The position numbers and the translations under genes were made by a program. A DNA stretch of 64,000 bases from Bombardia bombarda (taxonomy: Eukaryota > Ascomycota > Sordariomycetes > Sordariales > Lasiosphaeriaceae): positions 1,302,001 to 1,366,000 of the forward strand of contig JAULSR010000002.1 in NCBI GenBank assembly GCA_030512295.1, written 5' to 3'. The notes under the pieces were generated by a model, which was not told the DNA's origin, searched no databases, and was given only the letters and a program-made list of their open reading frames with translations. Of the stretch, positions 10,533 to 21,499 are shown one piece after another (the stretch's first letter is position 1; every line of letters starts with the position of its first letter).

Positions 10533-12351
10533 CGCTGGACAAAGAGCTGATGCGCCATTCCGCACGATTTGATGTCGAGATGATTTTTGGGGAGTGTGGA
10601 GCTGGCAAGAGGTTGTAAATCCAGATGGGTGGGTTGGGGGTGGTCGTGGGAGGTGCCGATCTGGGATCTTGGATGGGCTGGACGGGCTGGACGGGCTGGC
10701 GTCGCAACCTGGACCGGGACTACCCAGCGAGGGCACACCAGCCAGACAGGGTACCTACAGGTAGTCTCGATAGTCAGTACTCGATAGGTCTAAAAGCCGA
10801 CTGCTGACGACACCGCCCAGCTCCACGCTCCACGGGGGCAAGAAAATCTTAAACACCCGCTCGGATATCGGCGAGCGAGATGCAAACAGATGCCCTGCAT
10901 TCAAAGAGAATTTGCCCCGGGCCTGGCTGTTCTGGATTTGGGCGGTACTTCGCTGGGTTTGTACTGTGTAGGCGGCAAACAATGGAGAAATGGCCAGCGT
11001 AAATAGTGGGCGTATCAGCGTAGATTGGAAAGGGCCCGAAATCCACGGCTCACTGCCTTACCTACTTAATAAGCGTGGTGAATGGCGTGTGTTGTCCATC
11101 ATTTGCGACAAGGTCAACAACTCCGGGTAGATAGACGCCTTTTCCTCCCCTCACACTAACCAAACGGAAGTCACCCGTTGCTTTCACACCATCTCCAACG
11201 TGCGTCCCTCAAGCATGCAAACATGATTGTTTATAGAATATATGAACTAATATCACTGTGCAAACACTGTGCTATGGGGGCATTGCATCGCCTGCACGCT
11301 GCAGTCCAAGGAATCAAGAGAATGGCGGATGCCAAGCATTTTCGAGATGGGTCTTGGGGCTTCGCTTCCACTTTTGATCCAAGATTGGTCCGCGACTCCC
11401 CGCCCCGCCCGACCCGCGTGGTGCCATTGTACAGTACAGTGCGAGAGGGTTACTACAGTCCGTCCTGATTTCAACTGATGTCTGATGGTGGCGGCTTTTG
11501 TTGCGCGGGGTCTGAGTTGGATATTGATTGTGTCTGACAAGCTGTTGTTGTCCTCCTTTTGCTGAATACTTGACTAATGGCAACCATCTCTGCTCTGTAA
11601 GCAGTTCTATCATCTGGCAGCCATCCACATGCCATACTCGCGGGGCAGTGGGCCATGGCAGCTAGCTACCTATACACCACAACGAGAATCAGACCTACCG
11701 TAGGGTTTTAAAACACTCGAGGCGTTCCATTCCCATCAAGGGCAGGATCGGCCAGCTTCGCACCGCCGAGACAGTCTTTCTCGTGTGCGGAAGTGTGCAG
11801 CCAACCGCTTGTGCAACCCAGACCGAGTCGAGTTTTCCGATACGCACATGATTGAGTACTTCAGATCGTGGAGATCCCATCTGAAGTCTCCGGCCGCACC
11901 TGTCCTGCCCTCGTATAATCTGTATTCGTATCTGTTTATCTTTTGTCGATCTATCTTGAGGAGCGACGACAGCAGCTGCGCTGTCAAACAAGGCACAGAG
12001 TCGCCGGCCAGGATCGCCTGCTGTCTCTGTCGCTGTCGGGGATGCGCGCGGCCAATCTTGGCGCCCGCACCCGCAGCCTAGCGCGTTTATCTCTTATTTT
12101 ATCTCCCAGGGCCTAAAAGCTAACGCAGCCAAGGCTCCAGCCTCCAATGACCGCTGTTTTTCTATCATGGACTCACTGCTCAGACATAATGCGCACATTT
12201 TATTCACACTCACCTGAACTACGGTCAAATGCTACTGGAGTGTCAGACAGCGCTGCGCAAACTGTGCTGTGAGCCTGACAGCCAGTGGCCCTATTATCAA
12301 ATTATTGACCGATATATATGCCCAGCCAGCCTAGCGCCCCTAACAAGTCTT
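10533..12351. other. MED12 upstream region and gene-poor spacer
   Basis: Near 10670-10700 is a GGCTGGAC-type short tandem repeat close to the MED12 promoter. Reading frames here are short and not protein-like on either strand. No gene is recognised. Confidence 0.5.
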
Positions 12352-12445
12352 GTCCCTACTCATCGGATTCGAACCTTCCGTCCTAATTCGTTTATAATCT
12401 ATCGGCCTTATAGTAGCACGTTACTGGTCTACCGAGGGTAGAGAC
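12352..12445 (-). other. Degenerate tRNA-like element
   Basis: On the minus strand the ends GTCTCTAC and GTAGGGAC pair over eight positions (one G-U). A perfect B-box, GGTTCGAATCC, lies 8 nt from the 3' end stem. The D-arm region only loosely fits an A-box, the T-stem is mispaired, and no clean seven-base anticodon loop with U33 is present. It is probably a tRNA pseudogene or a tRNA-derived repeat rather than a working tRNA. Confidence 0.45.
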
Positions 12446-14350
12446 GTAAAGGAGCAAGGTGGTAACAACGATGAGCTTTCCTTTGGGCGGCTTCTTTTAT
12501 GCATCGACTGATTTCTCCTACAGGCCACGGCGGCACCTTGGGCCCCTTCTACCTCGACGTCGCCGCCAACGAGGCAGCCAGCGACGAAGGATGCGTCGTC
12601 GTTGTCCGCCTCCTCCTGCCCGTCATCCTCAGTCTACGCCGCCTCGGCTTTCTAGACTTGTATGACTGTAGCTAGGCTGCTATCGCTGCCGTCGCTGCCG
12701 ACGACGCTTGCTCCTTCAAGACCCCGAGGGCCGCCCAGCAAGCCAGTCACCGTGCTTCCCTGTGGCTCGATTTCGTCGTTTCGAGAAACTGGCTCTACTA
12801 AGTCTCAGGGCCTGGGGGTTTGCAGCTACGCCTCCCCCTCTTCAGCACTATTCTCACCAAAACCCTCAGATCCCACAGCGTTATCGACGCCAAGGATCGA
12901 GAGAGTTGGCGTGGCTGGGCCTTCACCATCCGGCTTGGTGGCCATGCTTTGCAGGAGCTTCCCCGCCTCCAGCGAAGAGGTCCGAGACTTGGGGGATAAG
13001 TCCGTCCAGCGTCGGGCGGAAGCGCGGGGGAAGTTCGCTGCGTAATTGCCCGAGCTACAACAAATACTTTGCTTAGAATAAAAGTTGAGCAGGATCTGGC
13101 CGCGCCATCATGGTAAGCGTATTATAGAACGCAGAAGCAAAAAATCAGCTTTCGCTAAATTAACTGACCGTTTTTGCGCTTAAAATAGGGAAGAGAGCTC
13201 GACAAACCTTGCGTAGTCGTCAGGAGGTAGGAGTCATTGTTTAAAAGCTCGCTCGGGCCAGGTACATGCAGGCACCCCCGATATTGTTCATTGTGTAGAC
13301 TAAGCTGGCCGAATTGACCTTGGTACTCATAGTGTGGCACGAAGCCCTGATAGGTTTGCTCGATGCTTTGAAGCAAGCCCATGTCCAGCGTGGAATGTGG
13401 AACGCAGAATTAGACGACAACGTGCCGGCCTTCAACGGTATAGCTGGTTCCACCCTGACTTGGTGTCGCGGTGACGGATTGGTTTGTCAATCGTCGGGCT
13501 TCTTCTGCGTCACATTGCTCCTGCGTGACAGACTTGTTCTGCTGGAAAAACCTCGCGATTTGCATGCGAGATAGCGTAGCGATTAAAGGCGCTGGGAGCC
13601 ACAACACCGTTGCCTAAGCCGACCAACCTATCAGATGTCCAATTGGAATGTCGGCCGGCGTTGTCTGTTATATCAGATCACTTCGTCTAACAGGCCTGAG
13701 CGGGTGCAGCGTCCATGCCCGATGTGGGTAGCCAGGCTGCTAGCAAGCTTTAGGGGTCTATGGGTGGCGACCTGAAAACCTATTACCCGCAGCTTACGGT
13801 GAAGGCGCTGTGCTGCTGCCGTGCGGGAGCTCGGGTAGCTATGGTTGGTGATATGCGAGTCTCGGGCGTGTTTGGTGACGATGGGCCCGGTGATCCAGCG
13901 ACGATCTGCCTGGCTCGTCTGGCAAGTGACAGGTAGGATTCAGTCAGCCATCATATCCTGCAATGATTACATCTTTAAAAATCCCCCGCAGACGGAGCAC
14001 CGGGGTGCATGAAAGTGGCATGAAAGTGTGAATGTGGTCGCGCCGAATAAATCTCGAAGTATCCGAATCCGCGGGTTTCTCTAAAACCCACCAGCCTACA
14101 CAGTACCTTAGCTTTAGTGGGGACAGTGCGCTGGAACTTCGAAAGTTCGCAACGCTAGGGGGGCTGATTACCTTAGCAATTAGACTTAGCATGGCTGTTG
14201 CTGCGCGTCGTAGGTGGCCCTTGCATCAACGTGCCGATCGGACCTGTAGCTCCCTTATCCAACGACGCCGACGACGACGAGACGACGCCATCGATTATCC
14301 AGCATCGATTATCCAGCATCGATCGCCCAATATCACAATCGTCAATCGCA
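12446..14350. other. Gene-poor stretch, possibly containing decayed elements
   Basis: From about 12530 to 13050 the plus strand is GC-rich and codon-like in short pieces, but it changes frame and holds no motif I recognise. From 13600 to 14200 nothing is recognised. A 14-bp motif (ATCGATTATCCAGC) is duplicated at about 14290-14320, just before the Asterix gene. Terminal repeats of a transposon could not be found by eye. Confidence 0.4.
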
Positions 14351-14949
14351 ATGGCCTCCAAGAAAGACATGCGGCGTCCGGACCTGGGTAAGACTTGCAC
14401 CACTTGTTTGCGATGGCAATTGCAGCTGCAATGGCGATGACGATGAAGGGGGACGATTCAACAAGTGTCGCCGGCTGACCTGAACATCACCATTTGCCCA
14501 GTTATCCCATACCAGGAGCCGCCCGCGAAGGGCGAGAGCAACGAGCTGACATCGACCCTCTCCTCGACGCTGCCCATGGCTGCCATCTTCATGCGCAACC
14601 GATACATCGGGTGGTAAGCTCCCCTCCCGTCTGCGCGACAGACCATCCGTCGCTGGCCTGTGCTGACGAAACACAATTCTCTCAGGGCATCCGTTGTCTT
14701 TAGCTTGCAAAACTGGCTGGGCGAGAGCGAGGAGACCAAGAAGAGCTCCAGCACACCCGGCTACTTCTCCGTGGGCATGTCCTGTATGTCAATTCCATCC
14801 CCATAATTGCCACTGCCCTGTAAAGCTGATCAAGTCATCCACCAGTGATGTCCCTCCTCGTCACATATCTGCCCATCTTCCTGCCCCCGCAGGCCAGCCC
14901 TCAAAGCGGAGGAAGCGTGACAGGCGCGCCTGCCCCGGTACCCGCCTAA
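14351..14949 (+). CDS. PAT complex subunit Asterix (UPF0139/WDR83OS family)
   Basis: Asterix partners CCDC47 in the ER PAT complex, which shields polar membrane segments of multipass proteins during insertion. Four small exons join exactly in frame: 14351-14387, 14502-14613, 14686-14783 and 14846-14949. The product is 116 residues. The start MASKKDMRRPDLVIPYQEP is the conserved N-terminal signature of the family. The core follows: TLSSTLPMAAIFMRNRYIGW, then ASVVFSLQNWLGE. The last membrane segment is GMSLMSLLVTYLPIFLPP, followed by a Gly/Ala/Pro tail. All junctions are GT-AG and each split codon gives the expected residue, so the model is strongly supported although no single exon is longer than 112 bases. 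Fungal function is inferred from the animal protein. Confidence 0.88.
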
Positions 14950-16135
14950 GTTGATGACGACAACGACAACGACAACGTGCGGCGCCCAAAACTTCGATCG
15001 AGGCGAATCATTAGAAGCTTCCGATGAAAGTGGCTCGCTCGCGGTTGAAAGCCCCGTGTACGGAAGCTCTGTAACATTTATACCCAAATAACAAATTAAT
15101 ACTATGGAGACTACGTCTCTTCCTCTCTCAAAAGGACAGCTGCCATAGCTTTCGGTTCAAACCAAGGGAGGCTGGGGGCGGCAAAAGGTTGGCGTTATGG
15201 GTGCGCTGTTGTCTACAGCCATAGAGAGCAACTTCAGGCAATGCTGCGTACTTCAGCACATCTCTTGAAATGTGGTATAAGTTGGTTCGTCAGCTATTCT
15301 CTGTACGCGGCTGGTAATTTGGTTCCCTGCAGACTTGAGGAGGCTCAACGGATCTGATGCCTATCCTGTCGGTTTATTCATATAACCACATGCTTGTATG
15401 CTGGTTATGCAAGTGGGCCAACCGTCGCTTATCTTTGAAACAGATCGTGCAAGAGCGCCACCTCTCACCGGATTCAGCAAGGGGTCGCCCATCTCTCAGG
15501 GCAGACGACTGACTCCAACTTGCACCGTCGGGCAATGTCCCAGATCTATCCCATCTCTCACATTCAACTAATCCGCACATGTATGAACTACGTAATATCC
15601 AAAGCACATTCATTACTCAAGTAGCAAATTTCAGAAATAATTAACACATAAGCTGCCAAACAATAGCCAGTCAATGGTCATCCAACGCTCCCCCACAGCA
15701 ATCTGAAACCCGACGAGAAGGGGAAAGGCCGCACCACTCACCACCCCTGTTCCTCCAGGAAGGGGTTTGGTTTCAGATGCGACCATCGTGGTGCGTCCCA
15801 TCCCCTCCATCCCTCGGTTCGATTTGCCGCGCGCCAGCCAGTTCACTCTCGAGTCATTTCCTGCCTTCTCTCTCCTTTCTCCTCTTTTTTGCTCCCCTTT
15901 TGGTCCCAGTCAGTCGTGTTTCTTAGTATCAAGTTCTTGTTCTTGCATTTTGCCGCTGGTTGGTGATCTCCGTCGCATCATTCGCATTTCAATTACATAA
16001 TTTCCCTCCCAGTCGAGATCGATCCAATCTTCCCTCTCTCTTGCTAGCGATCTGCCCAAACGTCAAATACCTACCACAGCTGGTCTGTCTGTCTCTATAC
16101 GCAAATAAACACAAATCGATAACAAATCCGACAAA
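14950..16135. other. Intergenic region and 5' flank of small secreted-peptide gene
   Basis: No gene is seen in 14950-15800. From about 15840 to 15970 the plus strand becomes very rich in C and T (for example CTCTCCTTTCTCCTC). This is typical of transcription start regions of strongly expressed fungal genes and fits the following gene. Confidence 0.5.
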
Positions 16136-16378
16136 ATGAAGCCTGCCACTCTCGCCGCCGCCGTCCTGTCGCTGTGCGTCTCGCTCGTCAGCGCCGGCGT
16201 CGTCATCACCCCCATCAAGGCCGAGCAGGTCGTGCCCAAGAACTCTGACGATTGCTTCTTTGGCGTCACAACTCCCCAGGGATGCGGGTGAGTGTCTGTC
16301 TATTGTCCATGATGCCAAACCAAGTTGATGCATATGACTGACGAGTCCATTCTTCCATATAGACCTCTCCGAAGTTAA
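16136..16378 (+). CDS. Small secreted peptide, 55 residues, unknown function
   Basis: Exon 1 (16136-16287) and exon 2 (16363-16378) join in frame over a 75-nt GT-AG intron. The second exon codes only for the end PLRS and the stop. Residues 1-20 (MKPATLAAAVLSLCVSLVSA) form a clear signal peptide with an AXA-like cleavage site. The mature product would be about 35 residues, GVVITPIKAEQVVPKNSDD and then a tail with two cysteines (DDCFFGVTTPQGCG), able to form one disulphide. Support comes from the signal peptide, an ACAAAATGAAG start context, the pyrimidine-rich leader upstream and GC-rich third positions. I do not recognise the family. It could be an effector-like or structural secreted peptide. 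An alternative is that exon 1 reads through the intron donor and ends at the TGA overlapping it. Confidence 0.6.
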
Positions 16379-16999
16379 AGATCTGGCCATACTGTGCGCA
16401 TGCAGCTGGCTAAGGAGAAGGAATGCACGACGTCAATCGAATTCCTGGGAGCGTTTAGACGGTGTCTGAGACAGACGAAATGACTCGACAGATGATGTCA
16501 GGGGACGGGATCACAAAGAATACCCAGCTTTGTCGGGTCGCCGATCTGGGGAAAGGGGCAAGCAAGCTCGACTGAGATTGGTAATTGGTGTTTGGTGGAG
16601 TGATCTCAGGTGCGAGGAAGGAAAGAAGGAGCGTTTGCCGTCACAGGCTCGAACTCGCCAGTTCAAGTCAATTGTTCAAAGGCTTGGGCCTGCAATTATA
16701 TATTCTGTTACATACAATTTTTGATACTACTAAGAAACAACTGTACAAAGTCGACTCAACCTCGGATGGTGCATCATCTTGACGATTGTGGTAAAGCCGC
16801 CAGTTACTGAAAAATAACGACCGAAATGGACTGCAATCTGCATAATGTCAAGATCAATTAACTTATTCCCAAGTCCCAACATGCCACATGAAGAACCAGG
16901 TTGACCCCAGACCAAAACCGAGTGACGAGAATGAGCGGACGAAAGAAGCGGGCAACCTGATCTGAAAAACCATCCACATACTCCATCGAATAAGTTCCG
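16379..16999. other. Intergenic region before tRNA-Leu
   Basis: Nothing recognisable. A tRNA-like word near 16645 (GGCTCGAACTCGCC) has no surrounding cloverleaf. Confidence 0.55.
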
Positions 17000-17130
17000 G
17001 GTTAGATGGCCGAGCGGTCTAAGGCGCCACGTTAAGGTGTTACAAACTCTTAATCCTTGTTTCCACAACAAATGTTGTGGATCAAAAATCCGTGGTCCGA
17101 AAGGGCGTGGGTTCGAATCCCACTCTAATC
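17000..17130 (+). tRNA. tRNA-Leu(AAG) with 52-nt intron
   Basis: The acceptor stem GGTTAGA (17000-17006) pairs fully with TCTAATC (17124-17130). The A-box is TGGCCGAGCGG and the B-box GGTTCGAATCC. The anticodon stem CCACG (17027-17031) pairs with CGTGG (17091-17095), and the anticodon AAG is at 17034-17036. A long variable arm (TCCGAAAGGGC) fits a class II leucine tRNA. The intron, 17038-17089, starts after position 37. It contains CTCTTAATC, which can pair with the anticodon, and a perfect 7-bp hairpin at 17063-17080. Confidence 0.95.
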
Positions 17131-17775
17131 ATAACTTTCCTTTTTGGCTTCCCAGAGTGGCCATTGCTCATTTTGCTGTTGTCTTTTTGTTGTTGTGTAC
17201 ATGTTCGTGGTGTTGGAGTTGACATTTCAAGGCGGTGGACGATGACATTGGGCGTTAATGCTATGGAGAATGGGGCGTGATAGCTTCGTTCAAGAGATGA
17301 GACCAAACAATAGGTAAAGTAGCAATACTTACCACTTCTAAGCTTTTTGAGTTTGAAGTCCAAGTTATAACAACTTTATTCAAACTGTTGAAGGTCACAC
17401 ACTTGTCCAACCTCATTTTTGTGACACGCATCCAACAAGCCGAAAGGGACATCATATTGATGTTACCATGTTAGGGCGTGAAAGACTTGAATACAACAGC
17501 TCAACGCCTCAAACCAGCAGTACTACTACATGTACCCGGTATGACAGTCAGATATATCCTCGCCCATCTCTTTACTGTGTACAAATACGGAACCGCTCGG
17601 TAGTCTAGAATATATAACCCATGAAACCCAATCCTAACCTAACCCCTTGCCAGCAAAATGCAAATATCCTCAAGATGCACGCCAAGTACGCGTAAGTACC
17701 AAAGGCAATATATAGCAAAACAAATGGAAATTTTCCCACCTAAACGGTTCAGGCCCGACATCAACCCCACCCCCC
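17131..17775. other. Intergenic region between tRNA-Leu and aspartic protease
   Basis: No reading frame of note. The part next to 17775 is presumably the 3' UTR of the protease gene. Confidence 0.55.
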
Positions 17776-19289
17776 TCACAAAAGCATCATCACAAAACCC
17801 CCCGCCAACAACGCAACCGCCACTCCCGCCGCCTCCTCACTCCTCCCCACCGTCCTCCCTGCTCCATTCTTCGGCGCCCCCGTCGTCGTCGACGTTGTCG
17901 ACGACCCATCCCCCGACGACGACGACGACGACGCCGACCCATCACACCCACTGCCCACCCCGCTCACGCCCCCAGCAGGGATCGTCTGCTCCGCCTGCCC
18001 GCAGTTGGCATACTGCGCCATCGAGATGGTATCCGTCGTCTGGTCAAACACGACGTAGGCGCTGCGCATGAACGTATCGCCCAGCAGCGCCGTGATGCCC
18101 GTGCTCGGGTCCGCGGACATGGCGCCGAGGATGCAGTCCTGCGAGTCGGCCTGCAGCACGAAGTCGCTGACGGGCACCTTGATCGTGACCTCCCCAAAGA
18201 CAAAGTCGATGGTGTTGGTGTCGGCGCTGGTGAGCAGCGAGCAGTCGACGAAATAAGCGCCGCTCTGCTGGTCGAGCTGGGCGCCGAGGTCGCCCGCGAG
18301 CGAGGTGAAGACGGACTCGGGGAGGTAGCTGAGCGAGGAGCCCGAGTCGAGCACGACGGCGGCGGAGCTGTTGGGGTATGTTTTCTGGGTGGTGGATTCG
18401 TTGAGGGCGATGGAGGTGAGCTGGACGTAGTAGCGGTGGACGTCGCCGTTGAACTGGGGGCCGAGGACGGGGTTGGAGACGAGGGAGCCGGTGAACTTCT
18501 TAGTGTCGACACCGCCAAAGATGATGACGCCGCCGTTGTTGGCGTCGACACTGCCGAGGGCGACGCTGAAGGCCTTGCTGTTGGTCACCTTTTGGGCGGC
18601 GAGCTCGTCGATGATGTTGTTGTAGTCCGTGTTGAGGCCGGCGCCGAAGCCGATGCCCATGATGCCCTCGTTGAGCTCCTGGCTGCGGGTGGCGACGCCG
18701 AACTGCACGCTCGTCAGGGCGGCGCTGCTGCCGGGGAGCGAGATGTCGTCCTTGACGTAGGCGATCTGGACCGTGCCCTTGCCGTAGGGTATTGTGTTTG
18801 CTGTTGCGGAGATGCCCGACGTGGTTGCCGAGGACGAGTTATCCGGGTTGTATTGGCCATCGGCCACGCATTCTTGTTGTTGCTGCTGGACCAAGGTTCG
18901 GTCCAGGCAGTTGGGGTCGACCCATAGCTCGTCGGACCCGGTGTCGACGGCGACTTTGACGGACTGTCCTGGGGTTCCAATGCTTACTGATGGTGGTGAC
19001 GGCGGTTGTCAGCTGGAGGCCGACGCGTCATGTAGTGTATCGAGGCTTTATTGCCGCGGGAGTACTTACGCTGGATGAGGTAGCTAACAGACGAGACGTT
19101 GAACAGTTGAACATCGGCGTCTCTTTTGGCGATTGTTGATATCGATCTGACATGTCGTGCGTGCTCGATGGGAAACGATAGAAACCCCGGGTTGCTTTCA
19201 CTGGAGCTTCGCGGTACGATGGCAGACGCGCCACCAATGGTAGCAAGCGCCAGCGCCAGCGATACGGTAGATAATAGGCGGGGGGTCAT
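17776..19289 (-). CDS. Secreted pepsin-like aspartic protease with likely GPI anchor (yapsin/opsB type)
   Basis: This is an A1-family aspartyl endopeptidase acting outside the cell, probably at the wall or membrane. Exon 1 (19289-19070) and exon 2 (18986-17776) join in frame to 476 residues. Order: a signal peptide (about residues 1-23, LSTVSLALALATIGGASA), a propeptide ending at a Kex2-like KR before DADVQLFNVSS, then LSIGTPGQSVKVAVDTGSDE with catalytic Asp88. The second active-site motif is VLDSGSSLSYLP with Asp287. A Ser/Thr-rich stretch near 420-445 and a hydrophobic C-terminus (GVAVALLAGGFVMMLL) suggest a GPI signal. A short Gln run follows the first active site, in the loop where yapsins are cut. 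Length and layout match fungal yapsin-like enzymes. The exact subfamily is uncertain. Confidence 0.9.
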
Positions 19290-21499
19290 CTTTGCGACGC
19301 AGCGTGTATGTGATGACAAAAAAGCAAGAAGAAACGAGAAAGGAGAACAGGAGACAGCAGCAGCAGAACGAATACCATTAGTATCCTTTGCAGTATGAAA
19401 CAACAAAGGGGGTAAGCAGAAGAGAAGAGGTGCTACTCACTCGAACGTGACACATGAAGAGGAGGGAGCTGTGTTGAAGATGACGATGGAACGAGCTGAA
19501 CATCAAAGAAGGAGAAGCGTCACGGGCTGGTCGCAAGCCCCAGTCGACTACGCGGCGCCGCCCTCCCCCTTAGGCGCTTTGAGGATAGAGTGGATTGAAC
19601 GGCTCAATGGATGGCATCCAACGGTTACACCGTGGCGGAGCTATCCTGGATGATGACACTGGGGCCGTCGAGAGACCCTTGAGGCCATGCAGGCCATGCA
19701 GGCCACGCAGTGTCTTTTTCTGAGGGGTGTTGCTTGTCACACGGAGCGGCATGAGTGTGTTACTTGCCACTGGGCAAGGGGAAGGAAGGCCTGGAAATAG
19801 GGTATCGAGTGAAAGTGCCGCTTATTAGACTAGTTGATTAGTACTGCCCTTTCCGATTCCCGAATCTGGGAAATAAGTATGCAAGCGCCGTCTATTGCCG
19901 CATCGAACCGCGCGTCCATCTGTTGCTTGCGATACACAAACATGCCAAACAACCAGTGAGGTAAATGAAAGCCAGTAGGTAAGAAAAGACACTCGGAGTC
20001 CGACATATCCGGGATGCGATTCCACAGTCCAGGCCTGCGAGGAGGGCCCTGATCCTGGCGGTCTTTTGAAACGTTCACTGCTTAGGAAAAGGCACCCGGC
20101 CGTAGGTGGCGATAGCAGCAATCAGACAGTTGCCGATAGCCGACTCGACGGAAATGGCGTGTGTTGATGAGACCATCGGAATTCCATTTCGACAATTTTG
20201 GTGAGTGGCAGTGGTTGATGTCGAACGCAATCGCCAAGACGTTTTTGGCGATCCCCCACAGACTTGGCAACTTGGCATTGCTTAGCTTCGCTCGGGCCGC
20301 AGGTGAAGCCAGCTTGGGCACGGCCTGACCTACCTAATTGCACTGCATACCTACCTAAGTGCACTGCATTTTTGACAACCAACCGGGCCTGCTCCCGTCC
20401 ATTCTCCTGTCGAAAATCCACCAAAGACATCCAAAGTTTATTAAAGTTTAACTCAGATCTGTCAGCAAATTTATTACCGTGTTCTGAATGAATTCTTAAT
20501 GCAGTAGTTCTAGTGAAGCAAAAGAAGAAAAGGGATAGACTTCTCTGGCAATATATATGGGCGGTGTGGTATACAGTCAAGCATAAATCTTCATCGTGAA
20601 ACAAAAACAAAAGGTAGGTAGATAGCCAAAGTAACGTGAAACATACCCAGCACATAACTAGTCTAGTAGCTTGCCCTGCAGGATGGGTCTCAAAGTCGGG
20701 GCGGTTGGTGTTCTATTTTAGATGGGGCTTTGACCCGGCCTCCAGGAAATGCCATCCTCCTTCTCCACACTATCACGAGCTGCCCACGAGACTTGATGCT
20801 CAAAACTAGGTAGGTTTAATTAAATTACCGAGATTTATAAAGGTACCTAGTATAGTATTCGTGCCCATACTTGAGTTCCTTCACAGTAGTAACGTCTACA
20901 ACTTGTCGCGCTTCTGAGCCAAACGCGACACAATATCTCATGATAGCGTCGTTCTTTCTCATGGGGCTGGCTACCAGGCATAAACCTTCACATGCTTGGT
21001 ACTTACTGCCTTGTTCAGAGCATCAAACCAACCGGCGTAAAATCTCATCGATAAACCTCATCAAATAGTAGACAAGCAGATATAGACCCAAATTTGATAC
21101 ATGAGTAAACAAATAAACAAACACCGACTATGCTCCAGCTACAAAAAGCAGATAGCAACCCACGACGACAACAATCTGTATCCCACCAAATGGCCTGGGA
21201 TAAAATGCAGCAGAACCTGGAAAGCAGCAGCTCACCGCCCAATCACCACCCCAGTATCAAATATTCCAGTCTCTGTGAAGCCATAGACTCCCCAAGCAAT
21301 GCATATGCAAGCGAGCAACACTGATACATAATAACACAAAAAAGACAAGCAACTCGCCACGTTTCAAAACCATCCCCCTCTTCCCCTTCCTCATAGTCCA
21401 AAAACACATCAAGATCATTTCCATGTACACAAACCTACCTCACAAAGCACAAAAGCAATGCTAAAGACAGAGAGAGCATCGACTCTGCAACATCATCCC
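19290..21499. other. Intergenic region, protease promoter to PQ-loop gene 3' flank
   Basis: This 2.2 kb holds the presumed promoter of the aspartic protease gene and the 3' flank of the next minus-strand gene. Short ORFs of up to 177 codons occur on the minus strand (20122-20655) but lack start context, motifs and codon bias. No RNA gene is seen. Confidence 0.5.

Noticed and set aside
10533..10736. N-terminal extension of MED12
   Set aside because: The longer frame begins with GTG, not ATG, and its Pro/Ser text is not like Med12; ATG 10532 gives the conserved start.
12484..13046. GC-rich, codon-like stretch that might be a gene fragment
   Set aside because: Frame changes every few dozen codons, no recognisable motif, no consistent intron signals; left as unexplained spacer.
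16640..16665. tRNA T-arm-like GGCTCGAACTCGCC
   Set aside because: No matching acceptor stem, D-arm or anticodon arm nearby.
20122..20655. 177-codon minus-strand ORF
   Set aside because: No ATG in good context, no motif, Leu/Phe/Cys-rich text typical of noncoding AT-rich sequence.
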